Assembly: GCF_003315205.1 (NCBI RefSeq)
Contig: NZ_QNRR01000007.1
Location: 62,001 to 126,000 of the forward strand
DNA length: 64,000 nt
Source of the DNA: Roseimicrobium gellanilyticum
Lineage (GTDB): Bacteria > Verrucomicrobiota > Verrucomicrobiia > Verrucomicrobiales > Verrucomicrobiaceae
Direction: 5' to 3'
In this document: piece after piece, positions 36,601 through 42,884 of the stretch
How positions within the stretch are numbered: the stretch's first letter is position 1
Layout: each line of letters starts with the position of its first letter
Program-made: the position numbers and the translations under genes
The notes under the pieces: generated by a model
What the model was told of the DNA's origin: nothing
Databases searched by the model: none
The model's input: only the letters and a program-made list of their open reading frames with translations

Positions 36601-37724
36601 AGTCAGGCATGCTAATTTCCAATGCGTTTGATATCAATGATACGAACGGCAGTGGAACTACGACGATCGGTGGGACATTCACCACGGGTACCACCACCTT
36701 CGAAGGAAGCGTCACCCTGCAGCATCATTCGGTGCCGGGTGTGGACAATCTTCGGGAGATTGTGCTGACATCGGCGTCCAACGATGATGACGGGACAGGA
36801 GCTCGTGGCACCATCTTCTCAGGCGTTATCTCAGAGGCGGACGCAGGGGATACTCTGTCCGTCCGAGTGACTGGTCCAGGCACGGTCACGATGTCCAATG
36901 ACAATACCTACAAGGGCAAGACCACGGTTGCCTCGGGCACATTGGCTCTTGAGGGGGCGGGTTCCATCAGCCAGACATCCTGGCTTGAGGTGGCCCAAGG
37001 TGCGAAATTTGATATGGCAGCGGTAAGTGGCGGAGACTATACCCTGGATACCGTAGTCAGCGGCAGTGGAACCATTGTCACGGGTTCCGGAAAGTTCACG
37101 GTCGGAACAAATGGCGGCGTTGGTGTCTTGCGTCCTGGCATGTCGAGCAATCCATCTGATGTTGGCACGGCTGGCAATCTCGTGGGGACACTTACGGTGA
37201 CCGGCAACCTGGAACTCGCTGGCTCAGCCACGGGAACCGAGCGTCTCGTGCTGCAACTTGGTACCACCAACGGGGCTGACTACAATGATGCTGCCAATTT
37301 TGGTGGGCATCTCGCGGCAGGTACGTTCAGCACCTACCTTCAGAGTCAGGCGGATACCTATGACACGTTTACAGGCGGGAATCATGATCGCGTGGTCATC
37401 ACCGGTTCGCTGGAACTGCACGCGGGTGGTCAGATCGTCGTGAGTAATAGTGATGGCTCCGCCTATTCGCCGATGTTTGGGGATGTCTTCAACCTTCTGG
37501 ATTGGGCTGAGGGGATGCTGGTGCCGAACGACTTCGATTCTGGATCCACAAATACATTCGGTGGTTTGAATGGGGACTTGGATCTGCCGACTCTCAGTGG
37601 GGGCCTCTTCTACGACACGAGCCTCTTTGCAAGTCATGGCATTTTTGTCGTGGTCCCCGAGCCGGGTCGTGTCCTGCTCCTTATGCTGGGACTGATTTGC
37701 CTGATTGGCCGCCGTCGGCGCTAG
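24666..37724 (+). CDS. Giant beta-helix repeat protein with PEP-CTERM tail
   Basis: One uninterrupted frame of 4352 residues. An N-terminal export signal (about 1-40, ending SRAQ) is followed by GGNWSDTASWSGG, the usual opening of proteins with autotransporter-associated beta-strand repeats. Repeat cores of the form NTxTGxTxxxxGxL recur near nucleotides 25279, 26218, 29248, 31592, 33499, 35291, 35600 and 36899. The rest is Gly/Asn/Thr/Ser-rich and should form long beta-helices. The C-terminus has VPEPG (Pro4331 starts the PEP), a hydrophobic helix and a final RRRR, the PEP-CTERM signal that exosortase recognises. There is no autotransporter beta-barrel, so export must use other machinery. The protein should sit on the cell surface or in the extracellular matrix. 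It holds two long internal repeats (26895-30363 and 30972-34389). The Verru_Chthon cassette follows 54 bases downstream. Confidence 0.9.
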   Translation: MITGYIQLLKDASLRAARRVIKKSGYVFVMGILVGTSRAQTTGTYTDTNGGNWSDTASWSGGVVPNGIDDIANLLNVIAANSTVTLNVPVTLGTLNFGDTSQSYTIAGSGSNVLTFDVSTGAAQLNFGSGGNTTANNIISAGIVLNDQLDIVLNDTGSRQALTLSGIISTGVGGPAAGAVALNVTNPTEVPTGSSTRWNELIMTGANTFTGQVVINSGSVRYETSNRAAGASGVGNETIVLGSGRLDLRGLNFKQSASVAEIFRLNGHGLYNAGALVNSTGVAAINQLILDGNSTINSESRIDMRQVEGGGALATLDMGGFTLNKFGEQDFALVDTIILNPGIINVYEGELRFESSSPASANPTMASGLTINIAYNPNRFDGVDPANGTRTSGDPYAVTNISDTTGNALFEARIEFYNQNVTHTGLNINLNRGSIDRSGVTTTGTSFNTILDATSTITLVGGTVRDNFFNIAGGSSAYNSAISAYDDPGALIIEGEIVGDSSTGITKRGNRELRLTNANENFTGTFLIKQNPGRYLPTGFQTGGGQVEKQWASVALSGASGGLTKASKVEITRSATLWLDNTAANSNDRLNDLGIMDLKNGYLLLSTNASVTNTENFGNVHSSVGTNKLFIDTRAGGRADISLESLNISEGSVLKIAHVNSTATWGTAAGTDRIALNDLGSITLVGNASGSMDRAIVLGAFGSISPGAGGATVTRPLAALENAQARSNVMARLLTVENVGGVDYLRPLLNSEYDTSTADPSANANWMITGSLGTFGNKNNAINISTSRAINSITVGDTSNDNSNGEYVRIKDGETLTINSGIINFANYGFGNAVNTEASVRGGMISMNGRMAIINSGSFWEDLDRNEANYYNYLSGNSAYMRSTIINANGLLKTGRNNLYLDTWNQFIAGSKAYVTDEASLVVRHSGALGGISEVVITGQGNFLLQGGVNITGTDIRVTPLDTDRVILRSESHHNTWGGNIILDTVDSSGSKENQRHRLTALANATLTVYGDIYVDPTASANATASDLWDDSFILAHDSTASGIVNLRGRVMDLPTGPLGMPVNVRGDTATTIDRNHALRFQISGADDANLNVFQQWNATGRIDIRQGYFRVLYDPTTSPDGTGFLSDTARSRILANDYLTRLVLGGDGSTAQTYHSHLMLTRDGQVINHPYLYSHNDNRNGTQTIGGENRSGTVYLGSSDNSVNFGLQFVNQGGDRDVRFLQVRGGTMVFNGRLDDEGTSVNSSISVVGPGTVRFNGNAIGTSDVERWNFIGGSTIWGNHLGNNRFALSSAVSTFGGGTLTLEAQASAFSQSLSGNIYLLAGSGGIEAQNNTTLTLGSGTAVLTRRSGSTLAFTESGNGVINFTSASGTPSSDGDRFDSWAVYGSALNNITDWAARSGTSGVQAFAGYANDTFTSGSHTNVTTNAVLGGSTSTASIRFGSSASIDLGGAGNTLTVENGGILIPTSVSGSVNIGNGNLTSAWASGNHDLVVHNYGTGTTTISAAIVDNGTDKVNLVHSGTGTTVLEADNTFTGDMHINGGVVSISSEDQLGNVSGTIERLILMNGGGSHSNNVSGGTLIFNTSNAPGAAATGTFNTNGTGNVSSVTLTGGGSGYTSGVWVQSETGASGETYAGIWAIMNSGNIHLNGGTLQITNDISLNGARTIFLGANGGTLDVQAGRTLTINGLITSEASHVNSGNGYANADHVGGATQRYTDRNPDMGDLIIDGGGRVIITGNPDGGGARSYLAPVIGGITWINEGILRLSMPSSSAAEWLGSNRSFADSTIIGADGTLELAGGNGGDIYEWFTFEGKGYLGGGTIRTLGTAQTYDFTGQLFIDSDIYINNKNGSNIYFGESTGAFYGQGDIIRGGASGEFRIYTNAPEWTGQLILGGGTNRIYGNGKIGGATGLTLSRNAYLGLGNGGTSENQFDDRLPDNLAIDSNGWTRLRMEATGGVYSGVERLGRYTARWGTAGIEVDLGADIVAGAARLPGDYAGFRFSELVRDKGAVFQFRNTDGGTSIAGGDFTSQSGGNQALFMVDTLPEMFGSGDGTNGDTKIIAGFFGGTRAEWFSDTTDQRMSDTYAARHMMTAEQGIDPTTGETVYYLRPLSDAEGSTDYHKIGSASTVVNGSSLSVLRDCDVTAAQNLRLTGIQTDGIGVNELTGRRDQIVTLGEDITINSFSIGLNVYGNGVNGSGETMSLMLRRGTTVTVNSGVLAFNGLGVQNRNGAGLDTGANLDMRGYVHGGTFDFNGQQAILFNMNRWVHYNTSDDPNAYRSEDGDNTHVRINTSITNTGGNGLIKAGGGSIFLEGANTYTGDTTIVEGTLYVRNNRALGLSERVNVVGDGQFVLGYGTYVDGVDLYVGPLNGNKLVLWSEQDGGYWGGDVILDNIDASGNAGGFQRNFTARIGNASSAIFTLGGDIYGGGLDANAYGVAGAEGGVARIFSTLTSAAGMLDIRGRVRDTATGAVGAPVTTANQNDLLRMEVVASTNENTVQLWQSYDAAGRISLLRGSLRYAGSGNFYTAAAAAAVNPNNFMSGFHMGGRSVIDSNGGSGTGDATSNSNLGFFLANGGTTFNLSSWTVGGDPYDPENLNGNDNWGRGNNIGNSTLGGENRSGEVIFGTGTGTVTFTPYRTAGSNRDLRLYATKGGEVTMRVNFIDGGNAVNTVNTSLTKVGSGRVNLQGSSAGGSTVEGLNVLGGVVVMEGYGSNLNRRVGNGARLLMGGGILVMDGSEASFTENFGSLTLNQGGNGIAALGNGLGAFGTISIGGTGITRNAGGTLHLQSIAGGLVRFSDAAMASRARLGSFATFGSGVATSTIATDWAATDAAGNVIAFTGYATDTFGAGQHTDITSAGLAGGITDSVRFNSAAGTIATGNLVLNDGGILITSNHTGGTAMAAGVGITTSGTAVDLLVHNYASSAVTIAGDISGGQNVVFTGSGETVLSGTNTYTGTTHLNGAAIVSVDGIERFGATSGFVMNGGTLRYTGTAPSSVLTAGVVLGGNDGNIDVTDVGGVFVSKAVFSSDANVISTYGTNPNSGGLFITGAGTFQMGNRATETTVADVAGVMNTYTGVTVIGDGVQATRVDVQGMTNDSGNNVYITPFGTTEGWADGTIVRNNATLELSPKRGDVNHDSQIRLREWLQFGESAADNVTLRMTTQREVAMDGMVHVVGNLLIEVGNGGYADANGTGNGTLTFGANEGGLYGDGNIIINGDGTVSFRSSIPNFTGSIDIQDGNLNVYGNGLPFGSGTSPIMMGLNGETGQVRLLHLAENGSNSPTTAFDSGATDYTIARDIIVRNTSQDVRIGGGYYALNGTVRFTGKIQLGDGGPGSTPTVRLYYEDTEGLDQAIYGVQQQTILEFSGGFSGAGNLLIDVNEGGSANDTIHDIYGIFHFTADNSAWTGMLDIGADTGTSSNPPAVDTDDTNVVRLGHVNALNDNLVRFRNSGILQMAGLSKIFTQNFLFIGGAGFHTSSRIENAGPVDAWVTFHSLQTGLQYQDIGVGLADGTYWTDLGNVTGKLGVIKTGSGNTVLGASTGGGNAPGSFSSYSGDTRILEGILYAGSNNAFSPNSRFVVSDNAELSLYWDDASAGFDNMIGSLVGAILARVDIQNSTFRVGGDGTHDADFAGVISGAGNLYKVGAGTQRLSGTNTFSGNVAVSQGTLVGGGNNAFGDDSNIIYLGGFPNDGNNPLDARVELLLDGAASAVNQTIVMNAFDGNDEGIVVIGTRATSGTYGLTSSATVEMAQNLFAESAGTSTFRFGGAISDSGSERSIIKVGSGTVELAEGNVYGPAGVAGAAINGGTVIRHGTLTISNEFALASTVVEMGDTHRALSQNAYLATTKSLISPGAGSFDASSNGAGGAGTGAFLNVKAEVDGVAITSADVGKWILVKDEGLDPERNGVYRIVSVDPTCGQMNLVRASEFDDSTEMLYGTSVGVTSGTYAGLRYFMGSKDITSVNADNTDPVHWMAETGNPDIALLATQSGMLISNAFDINDTNGSGTTTIGGTFTTGTTTFEGSVTLQHHSVPGVDNLREIVLTSASNDDDGTGARGTIFSGVISEADAGDTLSVRVTGPGTVTMSNDNTYKGKTTVASGTLALEGAGSISQTSWLEVAQGAKFDMAAVSGGDYTLDTVVSGSGTIVTGSGKFTVGTNGGVGVLRPGMSSNPSDVGTAGNLVGTLTVTGNLELAGSATGTERLVLQLGTTNGADYNDAANFGGHLAAGTFSTYLQSQADTYDTFTGGNHDRVVITGSLELHAGGQIVVSNSDGSAYSPMFGDVFNLLDWAEGMLVPNDFDSGSTNTFGGLNGDLDLPTLSGGLFYDTSLFASHGIFVVVPEPGRVLLLMLGLICLIGRRRR
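26895..30363 (+). repeat. Internal superrepeat of the giant protein, copy 1
   Basis: This stretch starts at a YLRPL motif and ends at a YGNG motif. In order it contains a TINSG beta-strand, a GGENRSG block (about 28225), an LVVHNYG block (about 29131), a beta-strand repeat core (about 29248) and an IRGG-xxxEFR segment. The same order occurs in copy 2. Similarity is at protein level and diverged, so the duplication is old. Confidence 0.6.
30972..34389 (+). repeat. Internal superrepeat of the giant protein, copy 2
   Basis: Like copy 1 it opens with YLRPL and closes with YGNG, and has TVNSG, a GGENRSG block (about 32490), LLVHNYA (about 33397) and a beta-strand repeat core (about 33499). Corresponding motifs lie 4.1-4.3 kb apart, and the two copies have nearly equal length (3.47 and 3.42 kb). 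About 600 bases separate them. Confidence 0.6.
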
Positions 37725-37778
37725 GCAGACGCAGCTGTGCACTGTGCGGACAATTCTCAACGATAACACCATCGCATC

Positions 37779-40700
37779 ATGAAACCAGTTGTAACGTCCA
37801 AGCTGGCCGGACGCACTCGCAAGGGCCTCGCCTTAGTCACCGTCGTCAGCGTGCTCATGCTGGCTACCATCCTGCTGCTGGCGCTATTTTCCACGACTCA
37901 GACGGAACTGGAGTCCACGGTGGCATATTCAGATGGGGTGATGGCGAGAACGCATGCCGACTCAGCGGTGAATATCGTCATTAATCAGATTCAAACCGTG
38001 GCCCAACAGGATGAAAAGGTGCCCGGACTTGAAATCTGGACGTCGCAACCCGGCATGGTGCGGCAGTACCGTGAGAATGGTGTGCTGTTACGTGGGAATA
38101 AGTTGTATTCAGACTCAAAGATGATCGCCTCCACAGAAAGGGAGATCATCGAGGACGTGCCTGCGGGCAACTGGAAAGACTTTCCAGAAAGGTATGTGGA
38201 TATGAATGAGCCGGCGGTAAGACCGGGTGAGATTCCCGGGCAGGAGCGCGTCATCTTTCCCATCATTGATCCACGAGCATTCTCTCCCGACAAGGATCGG
38301 TCGGTGGAAGGCTTCTCCTACAGCAACCACGTCAACGGCACCTCAGGGGCTGCCCTGCAGGGAGTAGTGCTGCCCAGTGGCGGAGCGAATACCGAGGCCC
38401 GTCTCCCCATGCCAGTGGAGTGGCTCTATGTGTTGAAAGACGGATCGTTGGGTTTCTTGGACGACCAGAACATGTTCATCGGAGCTTCTGGACAAAAGGC
38501 AACGGTGGCAAATCCCATCGTGGGGCGCATCGCTTTCTGGACGGATGACGAGTCTGCGAAGATCAACATCAACACGGCAGGAGAGGGGACCAATTGGGAT
38601 ACGCCTCGTCTCTACCATGAGCGGGACGGACAGTGGGCAAGGTACCAGCCCATGATGTATGAGTACCAAAGATATCCCGGCCATCCCTCCACGGTATGCA
38701 TGAGCACGGTCCTATTTCCAGGACAGGACATGAATCCGCTTGTTTCTGAGACTGCGGCTTTTAACAAGGCCCTCGATTTCAAAGAAAAGATCTACGAGCT
38801 GATGCCGAAGATACTGCCGGGTGGATCCAAGGCTGGTTCCGTACTTGTGCCGGTGTCGCGGGAGTTTTCTCCGACAGACTTCAAGAATGTCCAGCAAGCG
38901 CTTGGCGAGAGACTTTTCGCCAGTGTGGATGAGTTCCTTTTGCAGTCCAAGATAGACGGGACTGGCGAGCGTCCGGAGATTGATTTGGGAGACTCCGGAC
39001 TTTGGGCGGGAATGAACCGGGCAGATGTGATTGAGCGACTTCGCTTCTTCCTGACGACCCGTAGCCGTTCGTCAGAAATCAACCCGTTCGGCCTCCCGAA
39101 GATCGCCATGTGGCCGCTGCACAGGAACAAAGGCAATGATTATCGATCTGTATTCGACCAGACAATCGCCTACTGCTCCACCATTGGGGGCAGGGACTAT
39201 TTCTTTACCCGCGAGAATTGCGCCAGCCAATCGGAGTTGAGCACCATCGGCCGGAACATGCAGTTGTTCAATGGGCTGATGGCGCAGATGAAAAAGTCCA
39301 TTCCAGGCTTTGGCACGAGCGCGTCGGCAACTTACGAAAACAAATACGGCGACAATCTTCAGCAGATTCTCATCGAGATCTTTGATTACATCCGTACGAC
39401 GAACTTGTACGACGATACCATCGCCGAGAAGACCGTTGGAGAAAACCCACCGATCACCGGACTTCCTTCGGCTCGACTGAATGCCTATCTGACAACTGGG
39501 GGCATGAAGGCAAAGACCTTTACCCCCATGCGGAATGCCACAGGCTCAAGCTTTCCTGGTCATGGTCAGGTAATGCCGACGGTGCTGCCCAAGGCAAAAG
39601 ACGAGGTGTACCGTGGCATGGGTCGCTTCCTCACCATAAGTGAAGCGGGCTTGCTCTTTGTCTGCAATGCGGAGGGGACAGACACGGCCGGCGGCAAATC
39701 TGCCCTCAAGATCACTCCAAAAGTGCCGCCGGGGGATACCAACTACACACCGCCGACCTGGCGCGGCGGTGTCTGGGGGCCGTACAACAACTGGTACTCC
39801 AATTTCCCACCATTGAGCCCTGCTCAAATGCAGGCCAAGACTTTTTACAAGACACGCTACCCAACGGGGCACGAACTTGAAGGATTCGCCGGGGATAATC
39901 CCATGCACCCGGGTTACAATCCGATGAACTGGAATTGGTGCCTTGAAAAGGACACGCCGCTGCCCAAGGACACGAAGCGGGTACAGGCGACCTTCTTGCT
40001 GGAATGGTTTTGCCCCGCAACGGGCTGGACACTCATCAATCCAGATCTGGCAATCGAGGTGGATGCGAGCCAGCTCACCATCGGGGGTAAGAAGATGTTT
40101 CCGGTCAATGGGGGCAAGACCTTGATCCGCCCCTACCAACACATGAGCAATGCCTGGGGAATCTATCAGCGCGGAGGCACCATATCGTATCGCGCGTTCT
40201 TGCAGGGACGGAAGCTGCCTGCAGTGGCTGCGGGCGTGAATGGGAACACCAATGGCAGCCTCGTGGAAGACACCAATTACCAGCAGTACAAGACCCAGTC
40301 GGGTATCCTGAAGGATTGCATCCAATACAATCTGGTAAGCGACTTCCTCGACATTCCCAACTCCGCGACGGAGGGAATCGACTTTGGCGGTGGGAAAGTC
40401 ATCGTAAAAATCCTGACCAACGAGGAGGCTCCCAAGACACTCCAGACCTTCACCTTCAACTTCCCCGGCAGGAAATTTCCATCGCCCACTCTTGCCACCA
40501 GAAGTGAGGACACCAGCTGGGGAAAAAACTCGGACGGTTCGTGGTGGGTGAGGCAGCCGGTACCCGCTCCCTACTGGTGGGCTCTCCATGCGGATGGCGC
40601 TCTTGGTCGCGACAAGACAACTGGAAAGATCACGGCTGAGGCCGCTGCAGACAAAACCCGCATGGGCGGGCGGTTCCGCTTTATTGGAAGCGAAATTGGC

Positions 40701-42254
40701 AGCTATGGCGATCTTCCTGGTACAGGGACCTACAACCGGGGGAACCTGGTCATTCCGGATGACACACTTCAATCTCTGGTGCTCCGGCATGGGGACCCGC
40801 GTCTGACGATGGGGCAGTTTATGGTTCCCGAGTCGGAGTTTCAGGAGCACCGCTACTATGGCCAGAAGACGCTCGCACACAATATTGTGCTGGCACACTG
40901 GAGCGACGGTCCTGGGTTGGATCGCGGTGAGGATAAGAAGGGGTGGCGGCTGGTGAAGGATGCCAACTATCATTCAAGCTTCCTGCCAGACCATCCGTAC
41001 TCGTCAGCGACTGGTGTGGGCCTCCAAAAATATGCCGACTTTGATCGTGGTATCACCAATCAGACGGATGGTGCCTATATCAACAAGCCTGATGAGGGCA
41101 ATACCTACAGCAAGCTGAATGTTGATACGGGAGAGCAACTCGTTCCCTATTTCACAGACCCGTGGGTGGCATGGATGGGTGGGTCGACGTATTTTTCACC
41201 GAATCGTCAGGTGGCGTCTCCCGGAATGTTCGGCTCGCTGCCCACAGGAGTGCATGATTCCGGAGCTTCTCCAGCGGGGAGAAGACGCGAGGCGTGGCGG
41301 ACATTATTTTTTCGCCCACAGACTTGGAGCCAGAAGCAGGGGCAGCAGGCACACATCGGCGCACCACGAACGCTCAAGGGATATGGCCCAAGTTCCGGGA
41401 TGCCAAACCAGGGTGTGGACCCTCCAGACTACCTGTTCATGGATTTCTTCTGGATGCCTGTGGTGGAGCCTTATGCCATCAGCGAACCAGGGGCTACGAG
41501 CGGAAAGCTGAACATTAACTACCAGATCGCGCCCTTCCGCCACATCACTCGATCGACGGGTCTGCAGGCGGCATTTAAGAGCGAGATGCTCACAGCGGTA
41601 GCGCATGGCGATGCAAACATCTATCTTCGCAGACCGGGTGGAGCTCCTTCAAATGGGGGGCAAGCTTGGTTCTGGGACGAAACCAGCAGCTCCTCCAAGG
41701 GTAGAAAGTACTGGCACAGGCAGATTGATTCGGATGCTACGCTCAAGATTTTCCAGGAGCGTTTCAACTCCGGATTTGCATTCATCTCACCAGCCCAGAT
41801 ATGTGAAATGTATCTGCTGCCAAAGCGCGTGAGCGAGTATGACACCCTCGCTCCGGAGAAGTGGCCTGAAAAAATCTCGGATCTTCTGAAGCCCACCGGA
41901 AACGGAAGCATCCTCAAGTTTTGGGAGGACCACGCCATCACCGCAGAGAACCTGAAGGAGCGTCCCTACACAAATCTCTATCCGCGGCTGACCACGCGCT
42001 CGAACACATACCAGGTGCACGTTCGCGCGCAAACCGTTCGCAAGGCGCGCTCCGTGGGTCCGGAGAAGGTGGACGTGACTAAGGACAGCATCACCTCAGA
42101 GTATCGCGGCTCAGTGGTTCTTGAGCGCTATCTGGACCTGACGGATCCGCGGCTGAAGACAGTTGACTTTGCTGCCGGCGCTCCGGGAACGAAGCCTTCG
42201 CTGGAGGCTTATCACCGCGTTCGAGTGCTGAACCAGAAGCGTTTCGACCCGTGA
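37779..42254 (+). CDS. Verru_Chthon cassette protein A (GspK-like)
   Basis: The 1491-residue protein has a basic leader and the hydrophobic start KGLALVTVVSVLMLATILLL, resembling the prepilin-like N-terminus of PilX/GspK proteins, where cleavage follows the Gly. A segment with DESAKININTA (about residues 257-267) recalls GspK sequence near its helical domain. The size, order and context match protein A of the four-gene Verru_Chthon cassette, known from Verrucomicrobium and Chthoniobacter, whose function is unknown. GspK caps the pseudopilus tip in type II secretion, so a tip or adaptor role in a pilus-like machine is plausible. It lies 54 bases downstream of the giant gene and 31 bases before protein B. 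Confidence 0.85.
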   Translation: MKPVVTSKLAGRTRKGLALVTVVSVLMLATILLLALFSTTQTELESTVAYSDGVMARTHADSAVNIVINQIQTVAQQDEKVPGLEIWTSQPGMVRQYRENGVLLRGNKLYSDSKMIASTEREIIEDVPAGNWKDFPERYVDMNEPAVRPGEIPGQERVIFPIIDPRAFSPDKDRSVEGFSYSNHVNGTSGAALQGVVLPSGGANTEARLPMPVEWLYVLKDGSLGFLDDQNMFIGASGQKATVANPIVGRIAFWTDDESAKININTAGEGTNWDTPRLYHERDGQWARYQPMMYEYQRYPGHPSTVCMSTVLFPGQDMNPLVSETAAFNKALDFKEKIYELMPKILPGGSKAGSVLVPVSREFSPTDFKNVQQALGERLFASVDEFLLQSKIDGTGERPEIDLGDSGLWAGMNRADVIERLRFFLTTRSRSSEINPFGLPKIAMWPLHRNKGNDYRSVFDQTIAYCSTIGGRDYFFTRENCASQSELSTIGRNMQLFNGLMAQMKKSIPGFGTSASATYENKYGDNLQQILIEIFDYIRTTNLYDDTIAEKTVGENPPITGLPSARLNAYLTTGGMKAKTFTPMRNATGSSFPGHGQVMPTVLPKAKDEVYRGMGRFLTISEAGLLFVCNAEGTDTAGGKSALKITPKVPPGDTNYTPPTWRGGVWGPYNNWYSNFPPLSPAQMQAKTFYKTRYPTGHELEGFAGDNPMHPGYNPMNWNWCLEKDTPLPKDTKRVQATFLLEWFCPATGWTLINPDLAIEVDASQLTIGGKKMFPVNGGKTLIRPYQHMSNAWGIYQRGGTISYRAFLQGRKLPAVAAGVNGNTNGSLVEDTNYQQYKTQSGILKDCIQYNLVSDFLDIPNSATEGIDFGGGKVIVKILTNEEAPKTLQTFTFNFPGRKFPSPTLATRSEDTSWGKNSDGSWWVRQPVPAPYWWALHADGALGRDKTTGKITAEAAADKTRMGGRFRFIGSEIGSYGDLPGTGTYNRGNLVIPDDTLQSLVLRHGDPRLTMGQFMVPESEFQEHRYYGQKTLAHNIVLAHWSDGPGLDRGEDKKGWRLVKDANYHSSFLPDHPYSSATGVGLQKYADFDRGITNQTDGAYINKPDEGNTYSKLNVDTGEQLVPYFTDPWVAWMGGSTYFSPNRQVASPGMFGSLPTGVHDSGASPAGRRREAWRTLFFRPQTWSQKQGQQAHIGAPRTLKGYGPSSGMPNQGVDPPDYLFMDFFWMPVVEPYAISEPGATSGKLNINYQIAPFRHITRSTGLQAAFKSEMLTAVAHGDANIYLRRPGGAPSNGGQAWFWDETSSSSKGRKYWHRQIDSDATLKIFQERFNSGFAFISPAQICEMYLLPKRVSEYDTLAPEKWPEKISDLLKPTGNGSILKFWEDHAITAENLKERPYTNLYPRLTTRSNTYQVHVRAQTVRKARSVGPEKVDVTKDSITSEYRGSVVLERYLDLTDPRLKTVDFAAGAPGTKPSLEAYHRVRVLNQKRFDP

Positions 42255-42285
42255 TCATCACAAACTCACAACGAACACACTCGCG

Positions 42286-42834
42286 ATGAAACTGAAACGT
42301 TCCCCATTCATTGTCCAGCCCGGTCAGCAGGGGTTTTCCTTGATTGAGGTGTCCTTGGCCGTCGCCATTGCCGCGGTGGGATTCATCACATTGTTGGGGC
42401 TCCTTCCCCAGGGGCTGGATATGGCACGACGATCCGCGAACCTCGCCTCGGAGGCCCGCATTGTGCAAAAACTCTCGGGTGAGTTGCAGTCCGCGTCATG
42501 GGAGGAACTGCAATGGAAGGGATATGGGAAGAAGCGATACTTCAACGATCAGGCCATGGAAATTTCCGAGGCGGAGCTCTCGAATCCAGCTGTTTCGTTT
42601 TCGTTGTCGTATGTTGCATGTGTCTATCTTCCGGATCAGGGATTGGACCTTATGCTGCCTGCCGGAAGAGGTGCGAAAACGGCTGCGGCCACCTCTGCGC
42701 AGAACAATGCCCGGCGGCTTGGGATTGCGATAGTGCCGACGACCAATGCTGGCTATCACTTCGGTGGAGGAATGGCTCAGCGTCACGTCATTCATCCGGT
42801 CATCATCGCCAGGATGAATGCTGAAGCCCGGTAG
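42286..42834 (+). CDS. Verru_Chthon cassette protein B (GspI-like pseudopilin)
   Basis: The 182-residue product has a type IV prepilin signal, QQGFSLIEVSLAVAIAAVGF, with the Gly-Phe cleavage point and the Glu at position +5 that prepilins need for assembly. The short Gly/Leu-rich continuation TLLGLLPQGLD is typical of cassette protein B and of the GspI/PilV group. The rest is a small globular head with no recognised motif. It follows protein A directly and precedes protein C by 50 bases. A prepilin peptidase is required for maturation; none is encoded in this window. Confidence 0.88.
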   Translation: MKLKRSPFIVQPGQQGFSLIEVSLAVAIAAVGFITLLGLLPQGLDMARRSANLASEARIVQKLSGELQSASWEELQWKGYGKKRYFNDQAMEISEAELSNPAVSFSLSYVACVYLPDQGLDLMLPAGRGAKTAAATSAQNNARRLGIAIVPTTNAGYHFGGGMAQRHVIHPVIIARMNAEAR

Positions 42835-42884
42835 TCCTCGAAATCGGCATCTGCCCGGACCTACGTAAATCGTCAATCGCAGTC

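Noticed and set aside
24666-37724. Classical autotransporter (type V secretion)
   Set aside because: The repeats fit, but the C-terminus is a PEP-CTERM signal and there is no outer-membrane beta-barrel.
39546-40973. 475-codon open frame opposite Verru_Chthon protein A
   Set aside because: The plus-strand gene is supported by family and context; the antisense product shows no domain or signal.
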